This document shows, in pieces, positions 7,668 to 14,599 of a stretch of DNA of 19,163 bases. Made by a program: the position numbers and the translations under genes. Origin of the DNA: an uncultured Clostridia bacterium (GTDB lineage Bacteria > Bacillota > Clostridia > Peptostreptococcales > Anaerovoracaceae). The stretch is taken from positions 1 through 19,163 of the forward strand of contig CALIYX010000022.1 of assembly GCA_938049335.1 (NCBI GenBank), written 5' to 3'. Position 1 is the first letter of the stretch; every line of letters begins with the position of its first letter. The notes under the pieces were generated by a model. That model was given only the letters and a program-made list of their open reading frames with translations, was not told the DNA's origin and did no database searches.

Positions 7668-10283
7668 ATGAGCAGCGAAAAAATACGTATCATAGAAAAC
7701 TCCGCACTTGTTCGAGACAATAGCAGAGACTGCTTGAAAGAAGTTGTTCATTCCTCTGATCAGGAATCTGCCAAATCAGCTGTACACGCTCAAAGTCATG
7801 CTGCTCAAATCAAACCGGAATTTTCTGGACATGAACGAGTAAAAATTCCACCTATATCTAACTCCGAGAAAATTTCGGTTTCAGGCCTTGAGAAAAAAAA
7901 CTCTTTCATGGAACACCAAGAAAGAAGTTCTAAAAGAAAAAAGACACGTCACTATCAAGGAGAACGTTATCAGCAGCAAACGTATGAACATCCGGCAAAG
8001 CAAGAAGCTAGTTATGGATTTGTAGAAGCAGAAACTACAGATATGAGCATTGGCGGCGCCGCTGGAAACGCCACATTAAAAATAGAGAGGCATATTATAA
8101 AGCCATCACAAAAAGGCGTTGCTGGAAAATCTGCCATAAAGCCAAGCATTCTGGAATCAAATCATCACATCATAAAATCTGGAGCAACACTGACACCACC
8201 TAAGTCCTCTGAATCCAGAGCATCAAGTTCTAGTAATGCTTCAAATCGGGCAAATTCAAGTAGCTTTGTGTCACGACGTATTGCCCTTATAGAGCACAAA
8301 AATACAGATAGCCTTTCTGAAAAAGCAGCAATACAAGCAAAACGATACGGATACAAGGCTGGGAAATATGCTGTACATACTACGGCAAAGGCTTCGAAAA
8401 AGGTGATTGGCATAATAAAATCATCTTATGCAAGAAAAATAACGTGGAATCCATCGGCGATAAAAAAACAGCTCAAAAATAATGCAGTAGCACTTGCCAG
8501 CACAACAAAGAAAGTCATAGTAGAGGAAATTCGAGATTTTCATGGCTCAGATGATCTCGGTATCCAAACGATAACTGCGACAAAGGATGCATGGTTCAAA
8601 ACGAAAAACACTTATCGTACAATACAGTGGACAGGTAAGGCACTCAAAAGAGTCGCACATAAAGCAAAAAACACTATTCAGAGAACGCACAACATATTAA
8701 GAAGAGGTGCTGCAGCTGTAAAAAAACTCTTTTCAAATCCGCTGGTTATAAAGGGAGGTCTGATAATTGGATTGGTTGTAATGATTGTTGCTCTTTTGAT
8801 AACAATTGCAACATCGATCACCTCAATTTTTCCGGTTATCAGTTTAAAGAGTGAGGACAAAGAGCTTGCTAAGACCTATGACTTCATCACAGAGTTGGAT
8901 GCAAGATTAACGAATGAAATCAGAAGTTTATCAGGAAACGGGATTGATGAGTATCATTTCTATATAAATGGAGTATCGACGTCACGAGAAGAAATTTCTA
9001 TCTATACAAATGCAGATACTATATTAATGTTCCTGGATTGTAAATATGAAGATTATTCCTTTGACAATCCAATACTTGGACTTGTTGGAGAACATAGTGT
9101 AAAAGAAGAAATCGGTATTCTTCATCATGATTTGCATCATTATGACACAAATATATGGGAGGAGGAAGTCGAGCATGAAGAAGTAAATGAAGATGGAACA
9201 TCAGATACAGAAATAGAAATTAGGCGTCATATGGATATCAATATAGTATCTACAGATGTCGATTCATACCTTGCAGAAAATCTAGATGCACTACTCTCAG
9301 AGGAGCAAAAAGAAGTATATGAGGCACTGAAAGAAGTTGGCGTCTATACATCTAGAAAAGAACTAGCAAATCCATTTCCGGACAAAGAAGATTTCTTTTT
9401 ACGCGAAAGATGGGGATGGAAAATTTCTTCTGGAAATGTTATTCATAATAATGGAGTGGATATCATAAAACCAGCCGGTACTGATGTTTGTGCTATGCGA
9501 TCGGGACTGGTGTCAGAAATTGGAACATCGTCTGTTCGTATCAAAAGCGAAAAAAATGAAACCGTATATGAAGGACTGTCTTCCATTGTTGTTTCTCAAG
9601 GAGACACTATAGCTGCTGGTGAAAAAATAGGACAGATTCATGGTACATCTCTTCATTTAGAATACTTCATTGAAAATGGGTTCAACACAAACCCCGTATT
9701 TTATCTTGATGGATATGCTGGGTATCAACCTAGCTCAAGTGCTGGAATGTTCAATGGGTCTATGACTAATTTAGAAACGTTCTCCGGAAACAAAAAGTTG
9801 GCACTTGCAAAAGCTTTCCCAGGCGGTATTCCAACAACTAAAGCAGCAATGGATCAATACATGGTAACGATATCTGTCCCGTGCCTAAATAAATCCGGAA
9901 ATCGAGTAACCAGGCGCGTAACCTGTAACCCTAACATTGTTCCTGAAGTCAAAGAGATTTTTGAGGAGATGGCAGATATAGGTTTCATTGCATATGATGT
10001 TTCCTGCTATTCCTATCGATACAAAAACAATAATAGCTCGCAAAAAAGTTTGTCTTCTCACGCTTATGGACTGGCCTTCGATATTAACCCAAATGAAAAT
10101 GCACAGTATCTAATGCGAAATGGACGGCCATATCTCAATACAGGGTCGCTATATCAGCCCGGAACAAATCCATATTCAATTACACAGGAAGTTGCTAATA
10201 TATGGATACGCCACGGATTTGGATGGGGAGGAACCTGGAATAGCCAAAAGGATTACATGCATTTTTCTTTGACCGGAGATTAA
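7668..10283 (+). CDS. CD1108-like membrane-anchored cell-wall protein, degenerate M23 plus M15 peptidase
   Basis: An 871-residue protein. Residues 1-355 are polar, basic and low in complexity, probably cytoplasmic and disordered. One membrane helix spans about 360-390 (GGLIIGLVVMIVALLITI). Residues 395-570 resemble the linker of CD1108-type mobile-element proteins. An M23/LytM-like domain covers about 575-690, but its zinc ligands are disturbed: the first motif reads HNNGVD (H593 one residue out of register, N at the usual His) and the second reads SLHLE, with S661 in place of the first His of HxH. The C-terminal domain (about 715-871) is an M15/VanY-like D,D- or L,D-peptidase with H798, D805 and H865 in the spacing SxHxxGxAxD and MHF. 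Its place after VirB4 is where conjugative systems carry a VirB1-like wall hydrolase. The M15 domain likely does the cutting and the M23 fold may bind wall; this split is inference. Confidence 0.82.
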   Translation: MSSEKIRIIENSALVRDNSRDCLKEVVHSSDQESAKSAVHAQSHAAQIKPEFSGHERVKIPPISNSEKISVSGLEKKNSFMEHQERSSKRKKTRHYQGERYQQQTYEHPAKQEASYGFVEAETTDMSIGGAAGNATLKIERHIIKPSQKGVAGKSAIKPSILESNHHIIKSGATLTPPKSSESRASSSSNASNRANSSSFVSRRIALIEHKNTDSLSEKAAIQAKRYGYKAGKYAVHTTAKASKKVIGIIKSSYARKITWNPSAIKKQLKNNAVALASTTKKVIVEEIRDFHGSDDLGIQTITATKDAWFKTKNTYRTIQWTGKALKRVAHKAKNTIQRTHNILRRGAAAVKKLFSNPLVIKGGLIIGLVVMIVALLITIATSITSIFPVISLKSEDKELAKTYDFITELDARLTNEIRSLSGNGIDEYHFYINGVSTSREEISIYTNADTILMFLDCKYEDYSFDNPILGLVGEHSVKEEIGILHHDLHHYDTNIWEEEVEHEEVNEDGTSDTEIEIRRHMDINIVSTDVDSYLAENLDALLSEEQKEVYEALKEVGVYTSRKELANPFPDKEDFFLRERWGWKISSGNVIHNNGVDIIKPAGTDVCAMRSGLVSEIGTSSVRIKSEKNETVYEGLSSIVVSQGDTIAAGEKIGQIHGTSLHLEYFIENGFNTNPVFYLDGYAGYQPSSSAGMFNGSMTNLETFSGNKKLALAKAFPGGIPTTKAAMDQYMVTISVPCLNKSGNRVTRRVTCNPNIVPEVKEIFEEMADIGFIAYDVSCYSYRYKNNNSSQKSLSSHAYGLAFDINPNENAQYLMRNGRPYLNTGSLYQPGTNPYSITQEVANIWIRHGFGWGGTWNSQKDYMHFSLTGD

Positions 10284-10299
10284 CGGGGGGATTTTAATT

Positions 10300-10854
10300 A
10301 TGCGCATAAAGAAAAGTATCTTGGCCTCTCTATTTCTTGTTATCATCGCAATTCTCTTGTGCTTCGTTGCCTTGAGAAAACATAGAAAAAAGGCATTGCC
10401 TCTAAGCCAAGAGAGTCTTGAGACTGTTGAAACGTCTAGCGCCACCGAAACTTTAGATATGGAAAGCCTTGCCCTTGACACCGAGCAAAACGATCAGCAT
10501 CATTCTGCGTTAGGGTCAGCAATTCGAGAAACGGAAGGAATCGTATGGCCTAAAAATAAGATTCATTTTGTGAACATGGATAGCTTCTATAATCCGGAAA
10601 TGACGCTTCCCTTAGATGCCTGGAGTAGAATTAGGGATGAAACCGATTCCTTCCTTAAAAGTTGTGGTATTTCGGCCTGGGAGCTTTCCGGTGTACCAGG
10701 AAGTCTTCAGCTGACCGGAAATACTTTTCAGCTTAAAGTTATTCCTGAAGATCCGACTGCAGTACTCACTATCTTTTACCATGCTGATTCACAGGTGTTT
10801 GATTTTAGATACGAGGATGAAAACCACGTATACAGCACCGAAAATGCCCCCTAA
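10300..10854 (+). CDS. Unknown membrane-anchored protein of the transfer operon
   Basis: A 184-residue protein I do not recognise. It has a short basic N-terminus (MRIKK), one hydrophobic helix at about 7-24 (ILASLFLVIIAILLCFVAL), then a positive stretch RKHRKK. The helix could be an uncleaved signal anchor; the charge pattern alone leaves the orientation open, but an exterior C-terminus would fit the next domain. Residues 40-75 are acidic and Ser/Thr/Glu-rich, like a spacer across the wall. Residues 85-180 look folded, with mixed strands (FQLKVIPEDPTAVLTIFYHADSQVFDFRYEDE). Its ribosome site GGGGGG lies 9 nt upstream of ATG, 16 nt after the M15 gene. By position it is a transfer gene product at the envelope; no enzymatic motif is visible. 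Confidence 0.7.
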   Translation: MRIKKSILASLFLVIIAILLCFVALRKHRKKALPLSQESLETVETSSATETLDMESLALDTEQNDQHHSALGSAIRETEGIVWPKNKIHFVNMDSFYNPEMTLPLDAWSRIRDETDSFLKSCGISAWELSGVPGSLQLTGNTFQLKVIPEDPTAVLTIFYHADSQVFDFRYEDENHVYSTENAP

Positions 10855-10918
10855 ATAGATCTCAATACAGCATTTTGACGTTATGATGTTAAAAAATTAT
10901 GTGCTCAACGGAGGAATC

Positions 10919-11158
10919 ATGAGAAGAAAATCGATTGATGAAAGAATCAAGAAAAAGAAAGAAGAGCTTGATAAAGTACAAGCCCATGTACTTGTTCTCC
11001 AAAAGAGAATTAAAAAACTTTCTGCAGAAATTGAAGAACTTGAAAACTTTGAGATTCTTTCTCTCACCAAGGGACTTGCAATTCCTACAACTGAACTCAA
11101 ATCTTTGCTTGAAGAACTAAAAAACGTACATATTAAGGAGGATACCAATCTTGACTAA
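10919..11158 (+). CDS. DUF4315-like small coiled-coil protein
   Basis: A 79-residue charged protein with a coiled-coil heptad pattern over residues 5-45 (IKKKKEELDKVQ, LQKRIKKLSAEIEELENFEI) followed by a short helix ending in TTELKSLLEELK. The layout, coiled coil then LENxEI then a terminal L-rich helix, matches DUF4315 proteins, which occur just after the cell-wall hydrolase gene in Tn1549-like transfer regions; their function is not known. I chose ATG 10919, with CGGAGG 4 nt upstream, over the in-frame ATGs at 10883-10886, which have no ribosome site and fall in a motif shared with other intergenic regions. Its stop overlaps the TTG start of the following lipoprotein by 8 nt. Confidence 0.72.
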   Translation: MRRKSIDERIKKKKEELDKVQAHVLVLQKRIKKLSAEIEELENFEILSLTKGLAIPTTELKSLLEELKNVHIKEDTNLD

Positions 11159-12170
11159 AACCGCAAAGTTTCTGATTTCAGTTTTTTGTGGGACACTTGT
11201 GATTTCTTCTTTGACGTCCTGTAGAACAAAGCAAAAAGGCGAATCTAAGGATTCATTCCATACAGAAGTGGAATCAGAACCAACACTCGCGTTTGATGCT
11301 CATTCGCTTGTTGGTTCATGGTTTAGTGATCGTGAAAACGGAGACATACTAACGTTTAACGAAGACGGAACTTTCTCTTCGTCCGCATGGCTCAAAAATG
11401 GCACCTTCTCAATTTCGGGAAAGACCGTGTATCTCGTAGATGCTTTGGGAATGAAAAAGAGTCTCTCCATTGGAAATCATGAAGGATCCATGACGCTTGC
11501 CTTTTCCGATGAATCATCCGGATACATATACTATCGCACACAGGAAGAATTAAATGAGGTAAAGGCAGCTCGGGAATCCGCCGCGGTGGAAACTCTGAAG
11601 TTTAACAAAGACGCTGTTATGAAAATACTCACAACCGGTGAATGGTTCAGCTCTAATAATTTCACGCTTTCTATGACAGATACAAGTTTTACGATTTCCA
11701 AAAATGAAAATCATCCGGACTATGGGAAATCTGCAGAATATGACTGGCAGCCAAGCGTGACACGCCAATATCGAATCACATCTATTGAACGAGGGACAAA
11801 TGTAGATGCCTTCTTTATAGACATTAAAGTGACAGACGAAAATGGAATAGAGAGAGATTCGGATTTCACAATAGGTTTAAAAGAAGACAACACCTACACT
11901 TTGTTTTCACATGCATTTCCTTATGCATCTAGCTTCACAAAAACAGTGGCTTTGGATTTTGATACTCCTCCAAAATCCTCTCAACGAACACAACAAGAAC
12001 ATACAGAATACCTCACGGAATATCCTACAGTTGCTACTTATACTCATGAAACAGATTCTGCCAAAGAAAGAATCACCGTCCGTCCGGACGGAAGCACAGA
12101 GAAGATACGACAAATTCGCAGAATTGATGCATCGGAGTCCTCAGAATCCCTGGAATCTACCAACAACTAA
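11151..12170 (+). CDS. Surface lipoprotein of the transfer operon, function unknown
   Basis: A 339-residue protein with a lipoprotein signal peptide: basic MTKTAK, hydrophobic core FLISVFCGTLVISS, and lipobox L-T-S-C with C24 as the lipidated residue. The mature N-terminus is a polar tether. Two similar-looking beta-rich segments follow: residues about 52-125 (LVGSWFSDRENGDILTFNEDGTF, ISGKTVYLVD) and about 160-260 (GEWFSSNNFTLSMTDTSFTI), resembling the lipocalin-like GxW repeats found in Firmicutes lipoproteins. The C-terminus is Ser/Thr/Glu-rich. It occupies the slot after DUF4315 where many related elements carry DUF4366, but it does not look like that family. The start is TTG at 11151, with AAGGAGG 9 nt upstream. 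It is the last gene before the operon's terminator. A role in cell contact or entry exclusion is possible but only a guess from surface location. Confidence 0.72.
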   Translation: MTKTAKFLISVFCGTLVISSLTSCRTKQKGESKDSFHTEVESEPTLAFDAHSLVGSWFSDRENGDILTFNEDGTFSSSAWLKNGTFSISGKTVYLVDALGMKKSLSIGNHEGSMTLAFSDESSGYIYYRTQEELNEVKAARESAAVETLKFNKDAVMKILTTGEWFSSNNFTLSMTDTSFTISKNENHPDYGKSAEYDWQPSVTRQYRITSIERGTNVDAFFIDIKVTDENGIERDSDFTIGLKEDNTYTLFSHAFPYASSFTKTVALDFDTPPKSSQRTQQEHTEYLTEYPTVATYTHETDSAKERITVRPDGSTEKIRQIRRIDASESSESLESTNN

Positions 12171-12241
12171 AGCAGTGCGCAAAACGGTCAACTTGTTTCA
12201 AATATGAAATTTGATTTACAAACCGTTTTGCGCACTGCTTT
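12169..12241 (+). terminator. Long terminator hairpin closing the transfer operon
   Basis: The arm beginning AAAGCAGTGCGC (12169-12188) pairs perfectly over 20 bp with 12222-12241, which ends in a short T run. The loop of 33 nt carries its own small hairpin (TCAAAT with ATTTGA). The stem starts inside the stop codon of the lipoprotein gene. The arms contain AAAACGG and CCGTTTT, the same words as the palindrome 45 bp downstream. Confidence 0.75.
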
Positions 12242-12284
12242 TCCCGTTAAAATTCGAGGTTTTCCCTAATCTTAAAAAAATATG

Positions 12285-12300
12285 TAAAACGACCGTTTTA
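12285..12300. promoter_or_regulatory. Palindrome TAAAACG-AC-CGTTTTA upstream of the resolvase
   Basis: A perfect 7-2-7 inverted repeat lies 60 bp upstream of the resolvase start, where serine resolvases usually have their recombination (res) site and autoregulatory operator. It shares the AAAACG-NN-CGTTTT form with 1221-1234. I do not see a convincing sigma-70 promoter between it and the gene, apart from a lone TAAGAT at 12325-12330. Confidence 0.5.
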
Positions 12301-12360
12301 GGTGCATTATAGCCTCAATTGTATTAAGATGGAAACAAAAAGTAATGAGGTGTTTAACAC

Positions 12361-13005
12361 ATGATTTTTGGCTATGCAAGAGTAAGTAAGGAGGATCAAA
12401 ACATTTTTCTTCAAATTGATGCTCTGAGAAACTATGGAGTAGATGAAATATTTGAGGAAAAAATTAGCGGCCGACACCAAAGACGTCCAAAACTTCAAGA
12501 ACTTCTTTCAAAGCTTCGTGCTGGTGATACCCTTGTTATTTGGCGCCTAGATCGTCTCGGTCGTACTGCAAAACAGCTTATCTCACTTGCTGAAGATTTT
12601 GAAAAGAACGGCATCCGCTTCGTTTCTCTGAAAGAGAACCTTGATACTACTACTGCAACCGGAAAATTCTGTTTTCTGATTTTTTGTGCTATAGCACAAA
12701 TGGAGCGCGACGTTATTTCTGAGCGCACAAAAGCAGGGCTTGATGCAGCAAGAGCGCGCGGACGGCACGGAGGACGCCCAGCTCCAGATAAGAAAAAACT
12801 AGAGAAGGCAAGAAAAATGTACGAGTCGCAAAAATTTAGTGTACGAGAGATTGCGGAAACTGTAGGAATATCGGTAACAACTTTTTACAAATACATACAT
12901 CATCAATCGACAACCAAAGCACAATCTTTGAGAAAGGACGCAGAGACAGATGGCAGACAAGGCAGACAAACAGAAGAAAATCGATTCCCTACTGAAAGCA
13001 GCTGA
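12361..13005 (+). CDS. Serine recombinase of the resolvase/invertase family
   Basis: A 214-residue site-specific recombinase, likely used to resolve plasmid multimers. The catalytic domain carries S9 in GYARVSKEDQN, the Q-x-DAL phrase, and the arginine motif WRLDRLGRT, with EKISG and MERDVISERTKAGL further on, ending in the long helix that leads to GRHGGRPAP. Residues about 150-185 form the C-terminal helix-turn-helix (SVREIAETVGISVTTFYKYI). All canonical motifs are present, so it should be active. The start ATG follows GAGGTG by 8 nt. The last 18 residues are polar and overlap the next gene by 56 nt. The palindrome at 12285-12300 is the candidate crossover site. An invertase role cannot be excluded. 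Confidence 0.9.
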   Translation: MIFGYARVSKEDQNIFLQIDALRNYGVDEIFEEKISGRHQRRPKLQELLSKLRAGDTLVIWRLDRLGRTAKQLISLAEDFEKNGIRFVSLKENLDTTTATGKFCFLIFCAIAQMERDVISERTKAGLDAARARGRHGGRPAPDKKKLEKARKMYESQKFSVREIAETVGISVTTFYKYIHHQSTTKAQSLRKDAETDGRQGRQTEENRFPTESS

Positions 13006-14125
13006 AGAAGGAATTCGAGATGTTTTTGAAAGTGATCGGTATCTTCAGTACCTAAAAACCATGTCAAAGTTTCATCACTACAGCTTTCGCAATAACATTC
13101 TCATCCATGCCCAAAGACCAAGTGCAAGCTTTGTTGCAGGCTATGCTGCTTGGCAAAGGAAATTTAATCGCCATGTTCTGCGCGGCGAAAAGGGGATCCA
13201 AATCATCGGCTACGCCCCTGTAAAGAAAAAAATTGAAGTAGAAGTAAAGGATTCTACCGGAAACACAGTGTACGTCCACGATTCTAACGGAAATAAGAAG
13301 CCTGCCACTCAAACAGAAGAGTATACCATTCCTTCTTATATTCCAGTTTATGTATATGACATATCACAAACAGATGGAGAACCCCTTCCAACGCTTATAA
13401 CTGAGCTAACCGGAGATGTATCCGAATACGCCCATCTTTTACAGGCCATCACCACAAGCTCCCCATTCCCCATCTATTTCGAGAAAATTTCCGGAGATGT
13501 AAAAGGGTATTGTGATCCTATTTCCCGAAAAATTGCTATAAAAGAGGGTATGAGTGAAATTCAGACAATCAAAACAGCTCTTCATGAAATCACTCATGCC
13601 GATCTTCATGCCCCAGAACAAAATCTGGAACTTTCTAATCGCACTGATCGCCGAACACGAGAAATTGAGGCTGAAAGTACAGCTTTTGTTGTATGCAGCC
13701 ACTACAACATTGACACATCTGACTATTCTTTTGGATACCTTGCAAGCTGGAGTAGTGGAAAGGAACTCTCCGAATTAAAAAATAGTCTTGATACTATTCA
13801 AAAACAGGCTCATGATCTCATCTCTAGAATAGATGATAATCTCAACCTACTTAAAGAAAAAGAGTTGTCCGTAAATCAGTCAATGGCTGAAAATAAAATG
13901 GCTGAAGCTCGACACTACACAGAGGTTCTTGATTCAGTTCGTTTCGATGGGGACATTGATCTCGACCGCGAAAAAACTAGGGAACAACTTGGATTTAAGG
14001 ATTCTCCTGAAACCGGTCGAAAAACTTTCAGTTCAGTTTTAAAGAATGCAGAAGAGCGCTCTAAGCAATTCCATCAATCCAATAATCATACTCCAGAACG
14101 AACTCATGAAAAGGAGGGCATGTAA
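12950..14125 (+). CDS. ArdC-like ssDNA-binding / ImmA-IrrE-like metallopeptidase protein
   Basis: A 391-residue protein. The N-terminal half (about 5-170) resembles the ArdC N-terminal ssDNA-binding domain: YLQYLKTMSKFHHYSFRNNILI, then FVAGYAAWQRKFNRHVLRGEKGI and GYAPV. The second domain has the zinc-metallopeptidase motif HEITH (H212, E213, H216) and a downstream acidic residue, E242 in EIEAESTAF, as in IrrE/ImmA-type (DUF955) peptidases. The C-terminus (about 270-391) is helical and polar. ArdC proteins protect incoming single-stranded plasmid DNA from restriction; that role is by family. Translation starts inside the resolvase gene: AAAGGA lies 11 nt before ATG 12950, and the 56-nt overlap ties its expression to the resolvase. 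The following gene begins at the next base after its stop. Confidence 0.8.
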   Translation: MADKADKQKKIDSLLKAAEEGIRDVFESDRYLQYLKTMSKFHHYSFRNNILIHAQRPSASFVAGYAAWQRKFNRHVLRGEKGIQIIGYAPVKKKIEVEVKDSTGNTVYVHDSNGNKKPATQTEEYTIPSYIPVYVYDISQTDGEPLPTLITELTGDVSEYAHLLQAITTSSPFPIYFEKISGDVKGYCDPISRKIAIKEGMSEIQTIKTALHEITHADLHAPEQNLELSNRTDRRTREIEAESTAFVVCSHYNIDTSDYSFGYLASWSSGKELSELKNSLDTIQKQAHDLISRIDDNLNLLKEKELSVNQSMAENKMAEARHYTEVLDSVRFDGDIDLDREKTREQLGFKDSPETGRKTFSSVLKNAEERSKQFHQSNNHTPERTHEKEGM

Positions 14126-14341
14126 ATGGCTTTTTCAATAGAAGAACGAACATTAATCAAAATCTATTCAGATCCCGACAACCTCTCTCGTGATAATGTG
14201 CTACAAAACATTGAGCACAATCTCCCTGGAATAGAAGACTCTGAGTTGGTCGAACAATTAACTGGTCTTATCCGCAAGATTTCTGCTCTTACAGAGACCA
14301 ACTTTCAAAAAATTGATTTTACAGATATAATTGGATACTAA
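14126..14341 (+). CDS. Small transposon-transfer-assisting-like protein
   Basis: A 71-residue, acidic, helical protein starting MAFSIEERTLIKIY, the signature opening of a short family annotated as transposon-transfer assisting proteins in Clostridia conjugative transposons. The rest, two amphipathic helices with IEDSELVEQLTGLIRKI and an aromatic-acidic end, fits as well. Molecular function is unknown. AAGGAGG lies 8 nt upstream, inside the end of the ArdC-like gene, and the start follows that gene's stop codon directly, so the two are coupled. Its own stop codon directly abuts the -35 box of the next promoter. Confidence 0.72.
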   Translation: MAFSIEERTLIKIYSDPDNLSRDNVLQNIEHNLPGIEDSELVEQLTGLIRKISALTETNFQKIDFTDIIGY

Positions 14342-14370
14342 TTGACTTTACCCCTCTCTTTTGCTATACT
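14342..14370 (+). promoter_or_regulatory. Strong promoter of the structured leader RNA
   Basis: TTGACT (14342-14347), 17-bp spacer, TATACT (14365-14370): five of six consensus bases in each box. It starts at the base after the previous stop codon. The predicted transcript start near 14377 coincides with the first base of a hairpin (GCAGA 14377-14381 with TCTGC 14389-14393), so the RNA would begin with a stem. Confidence 0.8.
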
Positions 14371-14376
14371 ATTAGA

Positions 14377-14580
14377 GCAGAAACTTAATCTGCGGTGGGC
14401 TGACACCTTAATTCGACGCTTGATATGATTAGCGTAAACATATCTGGTGGGCTTGCACATGAGGAGCCGTAAGGTAGCAAGACATCGTGCCGAACGTATG
14501 GGTCGGCAAGCTGGCGAACAGCATAAAAATCAGCCGCCAAGAGGGAACATTAGCACCACGGTGCTAATGTTCCCTCTTGA
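14377..14580 (+). ncRNA. Candidate structured leader RNA upstream of the PBECR4-like gene
   Basis: About 200 nt between a near-consensus promoter and the next ribosome site. By eye it is rich in possible stems: GCAGA/TCTGC at the 5' end; GGTG/CACC (14394-14407); ACGCT/AGCGT (from 14416) or, as an alternative, GATATG/CATATC; GCTTGC (14451-14456) with GCAAGC (14506-14511) enclosing a domain with GCAC-ATG/CAT-C-GTGC and CCGA/TCGG; and the perfect 18-bp hairpin 14539-14578. The 8-mer GGTGGGCT occurs twice, 52 nt apart (14394 and 14446). I do not recognise an Rfam family. It could be an independent small RNA, a cis-regulatory leader or an RNA antitoxin. An open frame also runs through its 3' part into the next gene (from 14459 without a clear ribosome site). 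Confidence 0.5.
14539..14578 (+). terminator. Perfect 18-bp hairpin between leader RNA and coding region
   Basis: The arm starting AAGAGGGAACATT (14539-14556) pairs without mismatch with 14561-14578 around the loop CACG. It is followed by GAAATTTT rather than a clean T run, so termination would be partial; it stands just upstream of the AGGAGA ribosome site (14587-14592). It may act as attenuator, processing site or 3' end of the leader RNA. Confidence 0.55.
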
Positions 14581-14599
14581 AATTTTAGGAGAAAATACT

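Noticed and set aside
11911..12207. Plus-strand frame of 98 codons inside the lipoprotein gene end
   Set aside because: Out-of-frame shadow without ribosome site, ending in the terminator hairpin.
1227..12293. Invertible 11-kb transfer module between the two AAAACG-NN-CGTTTT palindromes
   Set aside because: The central dinucleotides differ (AG and AC), which normally prevents productive serine-recombinase exchange between two sites; no sign of inversion is visible in one sequence.
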